In this document: in pieces, positions 27,024-35,719 of the stretch
Position numbering within the stretch: the first letter of the stretch is position 1
Layout: the number at the start of each line of letters is the position of its first letter
Assembly (NCBI GenBank): GCA_001898235.1
Contig: MKTN01000038.1
Span: 1-64,000, forward strand
Reading direction: 5' to 3'
DNA from: Gammaproteobacteria bacterium 39-13
GTDB lineage: Bacteria; Pseudomonadota; Gammaproteobacteria; Berkiellales; Berkiellaceae
Length of the DNA: 64,000 nucleotides
Notes under the pieces: model-generated
Databases searched by the model: none
What the model saw: only the letters and a program-made list of their open reading frames with translations
Told to the model about the DNA's origin: nothing
Program-made: the position numbers and the translations under genes

Positions 27024-28358
27024 ATGGGTCCGTTTCGTTTTGGTTTATTTTTAACAGGCGTTATTTGGTTCAATGCGCTGCAAGCAGAAAATTTAACTCA
27101 AGTTTACACACTTGCAGTTCAAAACGACCCCACTTTGCAGCAAGCTTATGCTGTTTTGCAGGCAAATCGTCAGCAGTTACCTTTGGCAATCGCGCAAATG
27201 GTACCAAATTTATCGGCCAACTACTCAACAACAGCAAATAGAACATCCCAGGATGTTCCAAGTATTTTGGTTGCTAATGGCGGCTATAATACTCAAAATT
27301 ATGGTATTACTTTAAATCAGCCCATTTATCATCCAGAGCATTGGGCGCAGCTTGAGCAATCACGCCATGTAGTGAAGGCAGCAGAAGCATCCTATTTAAG
27401 TGCTGCACAAAATTTAATCGTACGTGTCACAGATCAATATTTTAAAATTTTAGGATCCATCGACGATTTAGATTTTGCTCGAGGACAAACTAAAGCGTTT
27501 TCACGTGAATATGAACAAGCAAAACAACGATTCGACGTCGGACTTATTGCGATTACAGACGTTGAAAGCGCAAAAGCACAATTTGATAACGCAAGAGCAA
27601 CAGAGATCTCCGCTGAGAATACCGTAGCGGATCAATACGAAGAATTAAGAAAAATTGTCGGCCAGCCTATTAAACAGATAGAGCTCTTCCCTGTATCAAA
27701 GCCTTTAGAGCTACTTCCACCTTCACCGAATCAACAAGAGGTTTGGGTCGATACTGCTCATCAATATAATTTAGATGTCATTACTGCCAAAGAAAATGCC
27801 GGACAATTTAAAGCCGCCATTGGCACGCAGGTTTCTGGCCATTTTCCAAAGTTCGACTTACAAGCTAATGTACAACGTGTTAAAAGTGCACCGCCTTTCG
27901 AAGATCTTGTGCTTAATCGCAGCGTCACTTTAAACGTTACTGTGCCTCTATTTGCAGGCGGCAGCACTATTTTTAGCACTCGGCAAGCTAGTGCTCGCTA
28001 TGATGAGGCCATGGAAAAATTGGAAGCACAACAGCGCTTAACCGATGCCAATACTCGCGAATCTTTTAGAGGTGTACTCACAGCTATCAGTCGCGTCGAT
28101 GCTCTGGCACAAGCAGTTATTTCTAATGAAAGCTCATTAAAGTCAACTAAAGCGGCATATGAAGTCGGAACACGTACCATCGTTGATGTGTTAAATTCCG
28201 AGTCTAGCCTCCTTGGCGCGAAACGAGATCATGCTAAATCAAGATATGATTATTTGCTGCAAGGACTTAAATTAAAGCAAGCCGCAGGCACATTAGCTTC
28301 GGAAGATCTCTATTGTGTTACCGATATTATGGCAGGCAAAGTTAAAGCTTCTTCTTGA
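27024..28358 (+). CDS. tolC: Outer membrane efflux protein TolC
   Basis: The trimeric outer-membrane channel for type I secretion and drug efflux. Residues 1-21 form a signal peptide (FLTGVIWFNALQA). The two OEP repeats follow at about 25-215 and 230-420, with long helices and the VNLNVTVPLFAGGS-like strand seen here as VTLNVTVPLFAGGS. At 444 residues the length is normal. It follows pcm closely and ends in a strong hairpin. No inner-membrane pump genes are adjacent, so it is presumably shared among several systems. Confidence 0.93.
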   Translation: MGPFRFGLFLTGVIWFNALQAENLTQVYTLAVQNDPTLQQAYAVLQANRQQLPLAIAQMVPNLSANYSTTANRTSQDVPSILVANGGYNTQNYGITLNQPIYHPEHWAQLEQSRHVVKAAEASYLSAAQNLIVRVTDQYFKILGSIDDLDFARGQTKAFSREYEQAKQRFDVGLIAITDVESAKAQFDNARATEISAENTVADQYEELRKIVGQPIKQIELFPVSKPLELLPPSPNQQEVWVDTAHQYNLDVITAKENAGQFKAAIGTQVSGHFPKFDLQANVQRVKSAPPFEDLVLNRSVTLNVTVPLFAGGSTIFSTRQASARYDEAMEKLEAQQRLTDANTRESFRGVLTAISRVDALAQAVISNESSLKSTKAAYEVGTRTIVDVLNSESSLLGAKRDHAKSRYDYLLQGLKLKQAAGTLASEDLYCVTDIMAGKVKASS

Positions 28359-28367
28359 TCGCTTCTT

Positions 28368-28396
28368 GAGGCCTATCGTAAACAACGATAGGCCTC
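28368..28396 (+). terminator. 12-bp perfect stem-loop after tolC
   Basis: GAGGCCTATCGT (28368-28379) pairs without mismatch with ACGATAGGCCTC (28385-28396) around a five-base loop, ten bases after the tolC stop. No T-run follows, but position and strength suggest a transcript end. Confidence 0.65.
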
Positions 28397-28553
28397 CTGC
28401 ATAGCAGCATTAAACATCCGCTTTTTCACACCACTTGATATTCCCTGGCAAAATCAAAGAAGCCTTCTTATTATTTAAATGATTCAGGTGATCTCAGCAT
28501 TCAAATTTTGCTGATGATATTCATGGTATTGAAAAAAATCATGGTGGTGATAA

Positions 28554-29300
28554 ATGAAAAAACGTATTGCATTGGTGACCGGGGGAACGGGTGGGATTGG
28601 TACTGCAGTTTGTAGGCATCTACACGATCAAGGAAGACGTGTCATTGCAGGCTACAGCCGTGGTGGCGATAAATCTTTTGCTTTAGCGTGGCAAACATCT
28701 CAACAAGAACAAGGTTATGACTTTGAAATCGTTTACGGTGACGTCACAAATTATCAATCCTGCGCAACGATGCTAGACGAAATTGGAACGCAGTATGGCG
28801 CGGTTGACATCTTAGTGAATAATGCTGGCATTACCAGAGATTCAACCTTCAGAAAAATGTCACCTGAGCAATGGCATGAAGTTATTAAAGTCAATTTAGA
28901 CAGTCTCTATAATGTCACTCAACATGTTATTAATGGCATGATTGAAAGAGGTTTTGGTCGCATCATTAATATCTCGTCTATTAACGGCCAAAAAGGACAG
29001 TTTGGTCAAGCCAATTACTCTGCAGCAAAAGCTGGGATGCATGGCTTCACAAAAGCACTTGCGCAAGAGGTTGCTGCTAAAGGGATCACTGTCAACACCG
29101 TTTCCCCTGGCTATGTTGCAACTGAAATGGTAAGTAAAATGCCTCCGGGAGCATTGGAGAAAATTGTCGCTCAAATTCCTTTGGGCAGATTAGCAGAGCC
29201 ACGTGAAGTCGGGCATGTGGTGGCTTTTTTAGCAGCAGAAGAATCAAGCTATATTACAGGTGCTAATATCGCCATTAATGGCGGACAACATATGTTTTAG
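28554..29300 (+). CDS. phaB: Acetoacetyl-CoA reductase / short-chain dehydrogenase PhaB
   Basis: An SDR-family enzyme of 248 residues with the NADPH loop TGGTGGIGTA, NNAGITRDSTF, catalytic serine in IINISSINGQKGQFGQ and YSAAKAG carrying the Tyr-x3-Lys pair. The GQFGQxNYSAAKAGMxGFTKALAQE stretch, split here, is characteristic of PhaB, which makes (R)-3-hydroxybutyryl-CoA for polyhydroxybutyrate. FabG is the close alternative. No polymerase or thiolase gene is nearby, so the PHB role rests on sequence. It is about 250 bases after tolC, behind a strong hairpin. Confidence 0.88.
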   Translation: MKKRIALVTGGTGGIGTAVCRHLHDQGRRVIAGYSRGGDKSFALAWQTSQQEQGYDFEIVYGDVTNYQSCATMLDEIGTQYGAVDILVNNAGITRDSTFRKMSPEQWHEVIKVNLDSLYNVTQHVINGMIERGFGRIINISSINGQKGQFGQANYSAAKAGMHGFTKALAQEVAAKGITVNTVSPGYVATEMVSKMPPGALEKIVAQIPLGRLAEPREVGHVVAFLAAEESSYITGANIAINGGQHMF

Positions 29301-29500
29301 CCTTTTAATAAATGCTTCATATTTAGCATTTTTCAAATATGCCTATAAAAAGAGAGCATAGCAAGTGTGCTCTGTGTTTCTTACTGAAAGTAAATATATG
29401 AATTGTGTTATGTCCTTCGAACTGATCATTTGTCCCCTTTTTAAAGAGGGAACTTTTGAGCACTTGCTTACTCTAACTTGATAGGCAAAGGAGGAATATC

Positions 29501-29617
29501 ATGAAAAATATTATTGCGTTATTGTTAATAACACTAGTTTTAACAGGATGCTCAGCCGGTGCTCATCTTGATTTTTACGGTAAAAGCGCACCAGCTGCAT
29601 CAAGTTTCTTAGCATAA
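29501..29617 (+). CDS. Tiny lipoprotein (38 aa)
   Basis: A 38-codon frame with a perfect AAAGGAGG site seven bases before ATG 29501. The product has a lipoprotein signal: MKN, then a hydrophobic run, then the lipobox LTGC with Cys 18. The mature peptide is only 21 residues, SAGAHLDFYGKSAPAASSFL and one more, with no known domain. It resembles entericidin-like or other small envelope lipoproteins in scale, but shares no motif I can name. It is followed by a textbook terminator, supporting an independent transcript. Confidence 0.75.
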   Translation: MKNIIALLLITLVLTGCSAGAHLDFYGKSAPAASSFLA

Positions 29618-29634
29618 ACTATCTGCGTTATGTA

Positions 29635-29677
29635 AGATTAGCGGACGTTTTCAGGAATGTCCGCCAATCTTTTTATT
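29635..29677 (+). terminator. Rho-independent terminator of the tiny lipoprotein gene
   Basis: AGATT-A-GCGGAC (29635-29646) pairs with GTCCGC-C-AATCT (29659-29670) with one mismatch, and TTTTT follows directly. It could also serve waaA from the other side. Confidence 0.85.
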
Positions 29678-29715
29678 GTGAGTTAAAGCTTCACTGCATT
29701 TTTTATGCATAACAA

Positions 29716-31032
29716 TCAAGTTGCTTGGACATTGGCAGATTGTTTTTGCCAGAAGTCATCAATGAGCTTCAGCAATCTATCCAGTGCACCACGATTTTCT
29801 TCTACAACAACTTTGGCCTTTTGACCTTGCATTTGACGCATATCATGGTTTTCAAAAAGCTGAATAAGATTCGCTTTCAATGCGTCTTCGTCTTGAACAA
29901 TAGTGGCTCCTTTGGCCGCAACCAGCATTTCACTAATAGCAACAAAATTAAACAATTGTGGTCCTGTCAACACAGGTAGTCCGAGCGCTGCAGGCTCAAG
30001 TAAGTTATGTCCACCCACAGGCACAAAACTTCCTCCAACAAAGGCAATATCACTTGCTGCGTAAAACAGGGGCATCTCACCCATTGAATCGCCTAAGAAT
30101 ATGTCTACCTCTTTGCCAACGGACTGTTTTTGGCTGCGGCGAATAATATTAAAACCTCGTTCAGTGCAAAGACTTGCAACTTTATTAAATCTATCAGGAT
30201 GTCTTGGCACCAAAAATAATAATAAATCTTTAAAGCGTTCTTTCAGTGCTTGATACACATTCAACATGATGGTTTCTTCACCTTCATGCGTGCTTGCGGC
30301 TATCCAAACTATCCTAGATTTTCCGAGCTCTTGACGCAACTCAAGACCTGCTTCCTGTAAGTACGAAGGCAGATGTAAATCAAATTTGATATTACCTGTT
30401 TCCCAAATTTTCTTTTGGTCAACACCCAAGTGATTGAATCGTTTTGCATCAATTGCACTTTGAGCAGCTACTGCACAAACAGGACGCAACATGGCTTTCA
30501 TTAAACGACCTAGCCAACCATAACGTCTAGCAGAAATAGGAGATAAACGCGCATTAGCAATTAAAACAGGTAGCTGCTTTTGATAGCAAGCATGTAATAA
30601 ATTGGGCCACAATTCTGTTTCCATCAGGACCAATAATTTGGGTTTTACTCGCTTGAAAAAAGCACGTAATGCCCAGGGTAAATCGTAGGGTAAGTAACAG
30701 TGATAAATTTGCTTGCCTAACATATCTTTAAATGCCGCTTGTACACGCTCTGAACCTGTTGGTGTCGTCGTGGTCATTAAGATAGGTGTTTGCGGATATT
30801 GCGCACGAATACGATGAATTAAAGGGATAGCAGCAACTGTTTCGCCAACGGAAACAGCATGTACCCAAAGTACATTTTCTATAGGGGGTAGAGGGATCTG
30901 ACCCAATCTTTCCAACCAACGCCGCCTATAAGCAGGAAGTCTCAGGCTTCTGACCCAAAGACGGAAAAATACCCAAGGCAACAAACAGGTAAAAGCTACG
31001 CTATAAAACCAACGCACATACCGCCAAACCAT
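29716..31032 (-). CDS. waaA: 3-deoxy-D-manno-octulosonic acid (Kdo) transferase WaaA
   Basis: Adds Kdo from CMP-Kdo to lipid IVA at the inner membrane. At 438 residues it has the family length. An N-terminal hydrophobic anchor (about 8-26) is followed by the GT30 domain with LWVHAVSVGETVAA and its acidic catalytic Glu, METELWPNLL, ASTHEGEE, LVPRHPDR and FVGGSFVPVGGHN. The lone gene diverges from a WaaE-like glycosyltransferase across 215 bases. Whether it adds one or two Kdo residues cannot be told from sequence. Confidence 0.95.
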   Translation of the reverse strand: MVWRYVRWFYSVAFTCLLPWVFFRLWVRSLRLPAYRRRWLERLGQIPLPPIENVLWVHAVSVGETVAAIPLIHRIRAQYPQTPILMTTTTPTGSERVQAAFKDMLGKQIYHCYLPYDLPWALRAFFKRVKPKLLVLMETELWPNLLHACYQKQLPVLIANARLSPISARRYGWLGRLMKAMLRPVCAVAAQSAIDAKRFNHLGVDQKKIWETGNIKFDLHLPSYLQEAGLELRQELGKSRIVWIAASTHEGEETIMLNVYQALKERFKDLLLFLVPRHPDRFNKVASLCTERGFNIIRRSQKQSVGKEVDIFLGDSMGEMPLFYAASDIAFVGGSFVPVGGHNLLEPAALGLPVLTGPQLFNFVAISEMLVAAKGATIVQDEDALKANLIQLFENHDMRQMQGQKAKVVVEENRGALDRLLKLIDDFWQKQSANVQAT

Positions 31033-31148
31033 AAATGACTTTCCCTATTTGATAAAATGGCCTCATTTTAACTGGTTTTGAGCCAAAAATCTGTTGCATC
31101 AGCTACCCTGGTTTATTTTTTATCAATCAATTCAAAGTTATTCATCGG

Positions 31149-31232
31149 ATCCTTAGCGTGAACAAGCTAAGATAGGGATCGCGATTCTCATTAAGATCTA
31201 AATCCGCTATTATTTCGAGATGAGAAAATAGC
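31149..31232. promoter_or_regulatory. Two inverted repeats in the waaA / glycosyltransferase divergent gap
   Basis: CTTAGC/GCTAAG arms lie near 31152-31171. GCTATTATTTC (31206-31216) and GAGAAAATAGC (31222-31232) form a stem with one mismatch, 16 bases before ATG 31248. They may be operators or leader hairpins for the divergent promoters; no promoter was firmly seen. Confidence 0.35.
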
Positions 31233-31247
31233 CGAAAAATTGTTTAG

Positions 31248-32012
31248 ATGACTAAATTATCTGTAATTGTTATCACAAAAAATGAAGCCCACAACATTAC
31301 TGATTGCATATCTTCAGTTTCATTTGCCGATGAAGTTATCATCTTTGACTCAGGAAGCACCGATGGGACACCGGATATCTGCAAAAAGCTTAACGCAAAA
31401 GTGACCATTACGCCTGATTGGCCAGGAGATGGCCCGCAAAAAAATCGTGCTTTAAAGCAAGCTAGTGGCGAATGGGTACTTTGCTTAGATGCAGATGAAC
31501 GCTTGAGCCCTCAATTAGTTAATGAAATAAAAGCTACCATTCAAAACACGCCCTTTAACGCGTTTGATATACCTTATCAATCAACCTATTGCGGCAAACT
31601 GATCCGTTTTGGTGACTGGCGTGGCGAATCACATGTTCGTTTATTTCGTCGTGGAAAAGCACAATTTTCTGAAAATATCGTACATTGTCGTTTAGTGGTA
31701 GAGGGAAAAACAGGAAAACTCAAACACGCGATTATTCATCATCCCTTTCACCATCTTTCAGCCATGCTATATAAACTCAATGACTATTCAAATGAAAGTG
31801 CAAAATCACTCTTTGCCCGCGGTAAAAAAGCCTCGTTGTGGACCGCTTTATCGCATGGCATTTGGTCTTTTTTCAGAGGATATTTATTAAAGTGCGGTTT
31901 TCTTGATGGTCGAGAAGGTTTTATTCTCGCCATGAGCAATGCACAAGGGACTTACTATCGTTACTTAAAATTGATGTATTTATGGGAAACTCACAAAACA
32001 GGTGATGCTTGA
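31248..32012 (+). CDS. Glycosyltransferase family 2, WaaE/KdtX-like
   Basis: A cytosolic GT-A glycosyltransferase of 254 residues, of the group that adds a beta-1,4-glucose to core heptose. The N-terminal SVIVITKNEAHNI nucleotide-binding strand, DSGSTDGT and the DxD motif in CLDADERL are all present. FRRGKAQFSENIVH and HHPFHHLSAMLYKLN are typical of the WaaE group. It overlaps the following deacetylase by four bases and lies opposite waaA, which supports a lipopolysaccharide-core role. The acceptor sugar is not known. Confidence 0.88.
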   Translation: MTKLSVIVITKNEAHNITDCISSVSFADEVIIFDSGSTDGTPDICKKLNAKVTITPDWPGDGPQKNRALKQASGEWVLCLDADERLSPQLVNEIKATIQNTPFNAFDIPYQSTYCGKLIRFGDWRGESHVRLFRRGKAQFSENIVHCRLVVEGKTGKLKHAIIHHPFHHLSAMLYKLNDYSNESAKSLFARGKKASLWTALSHGIWSFFRGYLLKCGFLDGREGFILAMSNAQGTYYRYLKLMYLWETHKTGDA

Positions 32013-32755
32013 CGAAGACACGTGTACTCACCTTAATGTTTCATCGGATCAACGATCCTTCACAAGGTTATTGTCCAAAGCAATTTGCAAAATATCTTGA
32101 TTATTTGGTGCAAAATTTTCCTATTGTCGTGCCTGGCGAAACGTTACCCGATACACCTATCGCCATTTGTTTAACTTTCGATGATGCTTATTATGATTTT
32201 TATCATGATGTTTATCCTCTCTTGCGTAAGCATCAAATAAAAGCCATATTAGCAGTACCAGTGCAATTCATTATTGAAAATACCAATATCACTGCTGAAA
32301 ATCGTCTATCGGTCCCCTATCCCTATGGCATGAATGATTCTTATCAGAAAAGGGTTCCTTTTTGTACCTGGGATGAATTAAAGGAAATGTCACAAGATCA
32401 AGTAGTAATAGCTTCACATGGCTATTCCCACGCAAATCTTGCTGATCCAAAAACTGATCTCCATCAAGAAATTGTTTTTTCCCAGCAAGTTTTACAGCAA
32501 AAATTACAAATTCCTATTAAAAATTTTATTTACCCTTATGGGCGCATGTCAAAAATAGCCCATGCAAAAGTGTGTCGAACTTATGAATTTGGGATCCGTA
32601 TTGGCGGCGCTCTCAACTTAGGATGGGATAGAAAGCGTCAATTTGTATATCGAATAAATGCCGATCCTTTGTGGACTAACTTGCAACCAATTAATCAACG
32701 TCTTATTAAGAAATTAACTTTAAAATTTTGGATGAACAGGTTACGATTGAAGTAA
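32009..32755 (+). CDS. Polysaccharide deacetylase family protein
   Basis: A NodB-fold carbohydrate esterase of 248 residues. Motif 1, LTFDDAYYDF, holds the catalytic Asp and a metal Asp; motif 2, SHGYSHANL, holds the metal histidines; FIYPYGR matches motif 3. The start is TTG 32009, overlapping the stop of the glycosyltransferase gene, so the two are translationally coupled. Its substrate is probably an N-acetylated sugar in a lipopolysaccharide or a related polymer; this is inferred from neighbours. It has no signal peptide, so it should act in the cytosol. Confidence 0.85.
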   Translation: MTKTRVLTLMFHRINDPSQGYCPKQFAKYLDYLVQNFPIVVPGETLPDTPIAICLTFDDAYYDFYHDVYPLLRKHQIKAILAVPVQFIIENTNITAENRLSVPYPYGMNDSYQKRVPFCTWDELKEMSQDQVVIASHGYSHANLADPKTDLHQEIVFSQQVLQQKLQIPIKNFIYPYGRMSKIAHAKVCRTYEFGIRIGGALNLGWDRKRQFVYRINADPLWTNLQPINQRLIKKLTLKFWMNRLRLK

Positions 32756-32798
32756 AAAGGGAACAAAGATTTTATTTAAAGATATAGTCATAGCAGAT

Positions 32799-32965
32799 GA
32801 TTTTTCGGCGAGGCAGCAAGTGCTAGAGCAATAGAAGTGTATATAAAATACATAACTGTTGCGAAAACACGCAGCCAACAACCTGTCTTCGCTTACGCTA
32901 CGACACGGCCAGTATCGCCATGCCGAAGCTTTTAGCGTAGGCAGGAGCCGAGGAATCATCTGCAC
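32799..32965. repeat. Dispersed structured repeat, copy 1
   Basis: It contains CAACAACCTGTCTTCGCTTA and CCGAAGCTTTTAGCGTAGGC, whose inner parts can pair (CTTCGCTTACGCTAC with GTAGC-like arms). Near-identical elements occur at 47701-47812. The 32741-32965 minus frame merely reads this repeat. Confidence 0.6.
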
Positions 32966-32986
32966 AGACTATAGTGACGCTCAAGG

Positions 32987-33784
32987 ATGGGCCCATTGAA
33001 ACTAATCACAAATATTATTTTATTTTTGCTTTGTTCTACATTTATTTCATCTGCTTTTGCTATCCCCATTAAAACTGCAGCTTTCGGCAATATTAATTAC
33101 GCTCATGTCGATGGATTTGTCCAAACCCCCAAAGGTGGAAGCTTTGGCACAACTAACATGGGACGACCTGATTTTGATGAACTTGACATTGCACACGATA
33201 AATTTTATTCATTCGGTCTAGAAGTCACTGTATGTGATTATTTTGGTCTGTTGGAATATTCTCATTTCGATCCGCATGGCAGTACCATTTTGACTCAGGA
33301 ACTTATTACACACAGCCAACTTATTCCGGCTGGTCATTCGTTTGATATGAATTTAGAATTCGATTGGTACGCATTAGGCATTGGCAAAAATTTCTTCTGG
33401 AACCAAACATGGACCGTTTCGCCACAGATCCTTCTTAGCTGGGTAAAATATCATTATGAGTTTCAGGCTCCCCCCATTGAAAGTGCGCGAAACTTTAGTC
33501 TGATTGGTGCTAATATTGGATTAAAATTAGCACATTATTTTACGCCGCAACTCTCTGCTGACGTTAAAGCCTTGATTCCTTTACCACTTTCAAATATTCA
33601 CATCATTGATGTTAATGCAGGTTTAGGGTTGGATATAGCGTCCTCATCGCATGTTACTGTCATCCCTCGCTTGGCAATAGGCTGGTTGCAGCTAGAATAT
33701 AAAGATGAACAACCTATCCCAAATTACATACGCTATAGGGCATCACCTTATGGTTCATTTGAGTTAAAAGTTTTATTTGATTGA
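32987..33784 (+). CDS. Probable outer-membrane beta-barrel protein
   Basis: A 265-residue exported protein. Residues 1-25 are a signal peptide ending in SSAFA. The rest alternates polar and hydrophobic residues in strands, and the last residues, GSFELKVLFD, are preceded by aromatic residues as in outer-membrane barrels, though the end is Asp and not Phe. I cannot assign a family; OmpW- or Opa-like small barrels are possible. ATG 32987 is used here. TTG 32996 has a better-spaced AAGGA site and gives the same signal peptide. It borders a repeat and has no operon partner. Confidence 0.7.
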   Translation: MGPLKLITNIILFLLCSTFISSAFAIPIKTAAFGNINYAHVDGFVQTPKGGSFGTTNMGRPDFDELDIAHDKFYSFGLEVTVCDYFGLLEYSHFDPHGSTILTQELITHSQLIPAGHSFDMNLEFDWYALGIGKNFFWNQTWTVSPQILLSWVKYHYEFQAPPIESARNFSLIGANIGLKLAHYFTPQLSADVKALIPLPLSNIHIIDVNAGLGLDIASSSHVTVIPRLAIGWLQLEYKDEQPIPNYIRYRASPYGSFELKVLFD

Positions 33785-33885
33785 TTTATAACAATCCACC
33801 TACGCCTCAAACGGCAGACTGTAGCGCTGATATACACCGAAGCATTTGCGAAGACGGTTGCCTAAAATTAGAATGCGAAGAATAT

Positions 33886-35349
33886 TTATTTTAAGAATTC
33901 ACCCGGTATCTTATCAGGATAAATTTCTGACAATGAAACAGAAGTGCCATGCTCAGAAACTATCCTCACTTGTTTTCGCTGTAATTGTCTTGGTTCTTGC
34001 ACGCCACAAGAATGACAAATGATGCCCACTTCATATTCAAGATTTCTCACATAATTAGCAACCCGAGTGGATTTCAAAGTAGGATCTAACCCTCTCACCA
34101 ACCAGTGATTATGTGTTGTTATGCCCGTAGGACAAGTATTATTGTGACAACGCAATGCTTGAACGCAACCGAGGGCAAATAAAAACCCTCGCGCCGAATT
34201 TACAAAATCTGCCCCCACCGCTAATGCCCAAGCTATCATACTAGGCGTAATCAATTTTCCCGAGGCTATCACTTTAATGCGTTCACGTAACCCATAACCA
34301 ACCAAAATATCCACCAAAACTGGCAAGCTCTCTGTGATAGGCAGCCCGACATAATCGACCAAGCTCATTGGTGCAGCCCCTGTTCCGCCTTCAGAGCCAT
34401 CTAGAGTAATAAAATCTGGTGCATGTTCTTTACCACGTAGAATTATCTCTTTGCAAAGATCATGTAACCAATCATAATCTCCCAACACTGTTTTAAATCC
34501 CGTTGGTTTACCGGTCACCGTTCGTACTTTTTCAATAAAATCGAGTAATTCAGAGGGATTAGAAATCTCTGGGAAACGGTTAGGGCTTTCAATATCTTCG
34601 TGAACTCGGATCCCTCTTATTGCAGCAACCTCTGGTGTTACTTTTTCTGCAAGTAATAGCCCCCCCTTCCCTGGCTTGGCTCCTTGGCTTAATTTTATTT
34701 CAAACATTTTCACTTGGGGGTAAGCACTGATTTCTTTTAATTTAGCTTCTGAAAGATCGCCGTTTTCATCACGAAAGCCAAATTTAGCTGTTCCCATTTG
34801 CGCAATAAGATCACATCCGCTTTCCAAATGATAAGAAGTGATACCACCTTCTCCAGTATTTAACCAACAACCTGCTACTTTTGCTCCATGCGATAATGCT
34901 AGGATCGCATTCTTTGAAATAGCGCCGTAGCTCATACCAGAGATATTAATGATGGAACGTGCTGTATAAGGATGAGCACACTGCCCTCCTATAACAACAG
35001 CACGTGTTTCGGCAGCGTCCCTATCTAGCAAAGGGAAAGGAGCATCAACAAAATAGATACTGCCAATACTTCTTGGATTTCGCGTGGAACCAAAGGCAAT
35101 AGTATTATCAACATTCTTTGCCGCTCGATAAACCCATGAGCGATCAGCGCGATTAAATGGCAGCTCTTCCCTATCATTAGTATAAAAATATTGCCTTAAA
35201 TACACGCCTAAATTTTCTGCTATGTAACGAAAATGGCCTATGATCGGAAAATTTCTCAGTATGCTGTGCTCTTTTTGAAAAAAATCCCACACAAAAAGTA
35301 CGATGAGCCCAATAAATAACAAAATAACAATACTGCTTCCCCAACCCAT
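33886..35349 (-). CDS. FMN-binding glutamate synthase-like protein (GltB C-terminal domain)
   Basis: A stand-alone FMN- and iron-sulfur-binding domain related to the synthase half of glutamate synthase, about 487 residues. An N-terminal membrane segment (SIVILLFIGLIVLFVWDFF) anchors it. ISGMSYGAIS, GAKPGKGGLL, LDGSEGGTGAAP and SGKLITPS line the flavin site. CHNNTCPTGITTH is the 3Fe-4S cysteine cluster. It lacks the glutamine amidotransferase domain, so it is not complete GOGAT; its true substrate is not known. TTG 35412 would add 21 residues, but ATG 35349 has a GGGAG site about nine bases upstream and begins just before the anchor. Confidence 0.88.
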   Translation of the reverse strand: MGWGSSIVILLFIGLIVLFVWDFFQKEHSILRNFPIIGHFRYIAENLGVYLRQYFYTNDREELPFNRADRSWVYRAAKNVDNTIAFGSTRNPRSIGSIYFVDAPFPLLDRDAAETRAVVIGGQCAHPYTARSIINISGMSYGAISKNAILALSHGAKVAGCWLNTGEGGITSYHLESGCDLIAQMGTAKFGFRDENGDLSEAKLKEISAYPQVKMFEIKLSQGAKPGKGGLLLAEKVTPEVAAIRGIRVHEDIESPNRFPEISNPSELLDFIEKVRTVTGKPTGFKTVLGDYDWLHDLCKEIILRGKEHAPDFITLDGSEGGTGAAPMSLVDYVGLPITESLPVLVDILVGYGLRERIKVIASGKLITPSMIAWALAVGADFVNSARGFLFALGCVQALRCHNNTCPTGITTHNHWLVRGLDPTLKSTRVANYVRNLEYEVGIICHSCGVQEPRQLQRKQVRIVSEHGTSVSLSEIYPDKIPGEFLK

Positions 35350-35491
35350 TGCTAACACTCCCTGTTTAGCATCCTGATTATCTAAATTACAGACCTCAAC
35401 ACTAAAATGCAAAACACACGCTTTACTAGCTTTATTTGCAGCATTTTATACTGAAATTGTTATATAGTTGACTTAAAATGAAAAAACTAAC

Positions 35492-35713
35492 TTAAGGTAG
35501 GTAGGCACGAAATTCTTGTTTGTCACAAGAAAGGAAAGGATCGATCCCCAAAAAATTCAAATAACTGTCTACTGCACTTTTCATTGCCTCATGAAGGTGC
35601 GCCAACGATTCAGCGCTAAAGGCAATAACATCAGACGTATTAACAATTTCACCAACATAAACCCCGGCATCAATGACAAAATAATGCCGGGCGATAAATC
35701 CTTTATACTGCAT
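35492..35713 (-). CDS. hicB: HicB-family antitoxin-like protein (orphan)
   Basis: A 73-residue protein with the partial RNase H-like HicB fold: YKGFIARHYFVIDAGVYVGE, then ISFSAESL-like IAFSAESLAHLHEAM, then SVDSYLNFLG in the form AVDSYLNFLG. It lacks a C-terminal DNA-binding extension. HicB normally neutralises the HicA mRNA interferase, but no HicA-like frame (about 60 residues, HxxK-type) lies on either side. It is six bases after hldD on the same strand and may be transcribed with it. It may be an orphan, or the partner may be elsewhere. Confidence 0.75.
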   Translation of the reverse strand: MQYKGFIARHYFVIDAGVYVGEIVNTSDVIAFSAESLAHLHEAMKSAVDSYLNFLGIDPFLSCDKQEFRAYLP

Positions 35714-35719
35714 TGGATC

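Noticed and set aside
32741-32965. A 74-codon minus-strand frame
   Set aside because: It reads a dispersed repeat and overlaps the end of the deacetylase gene.
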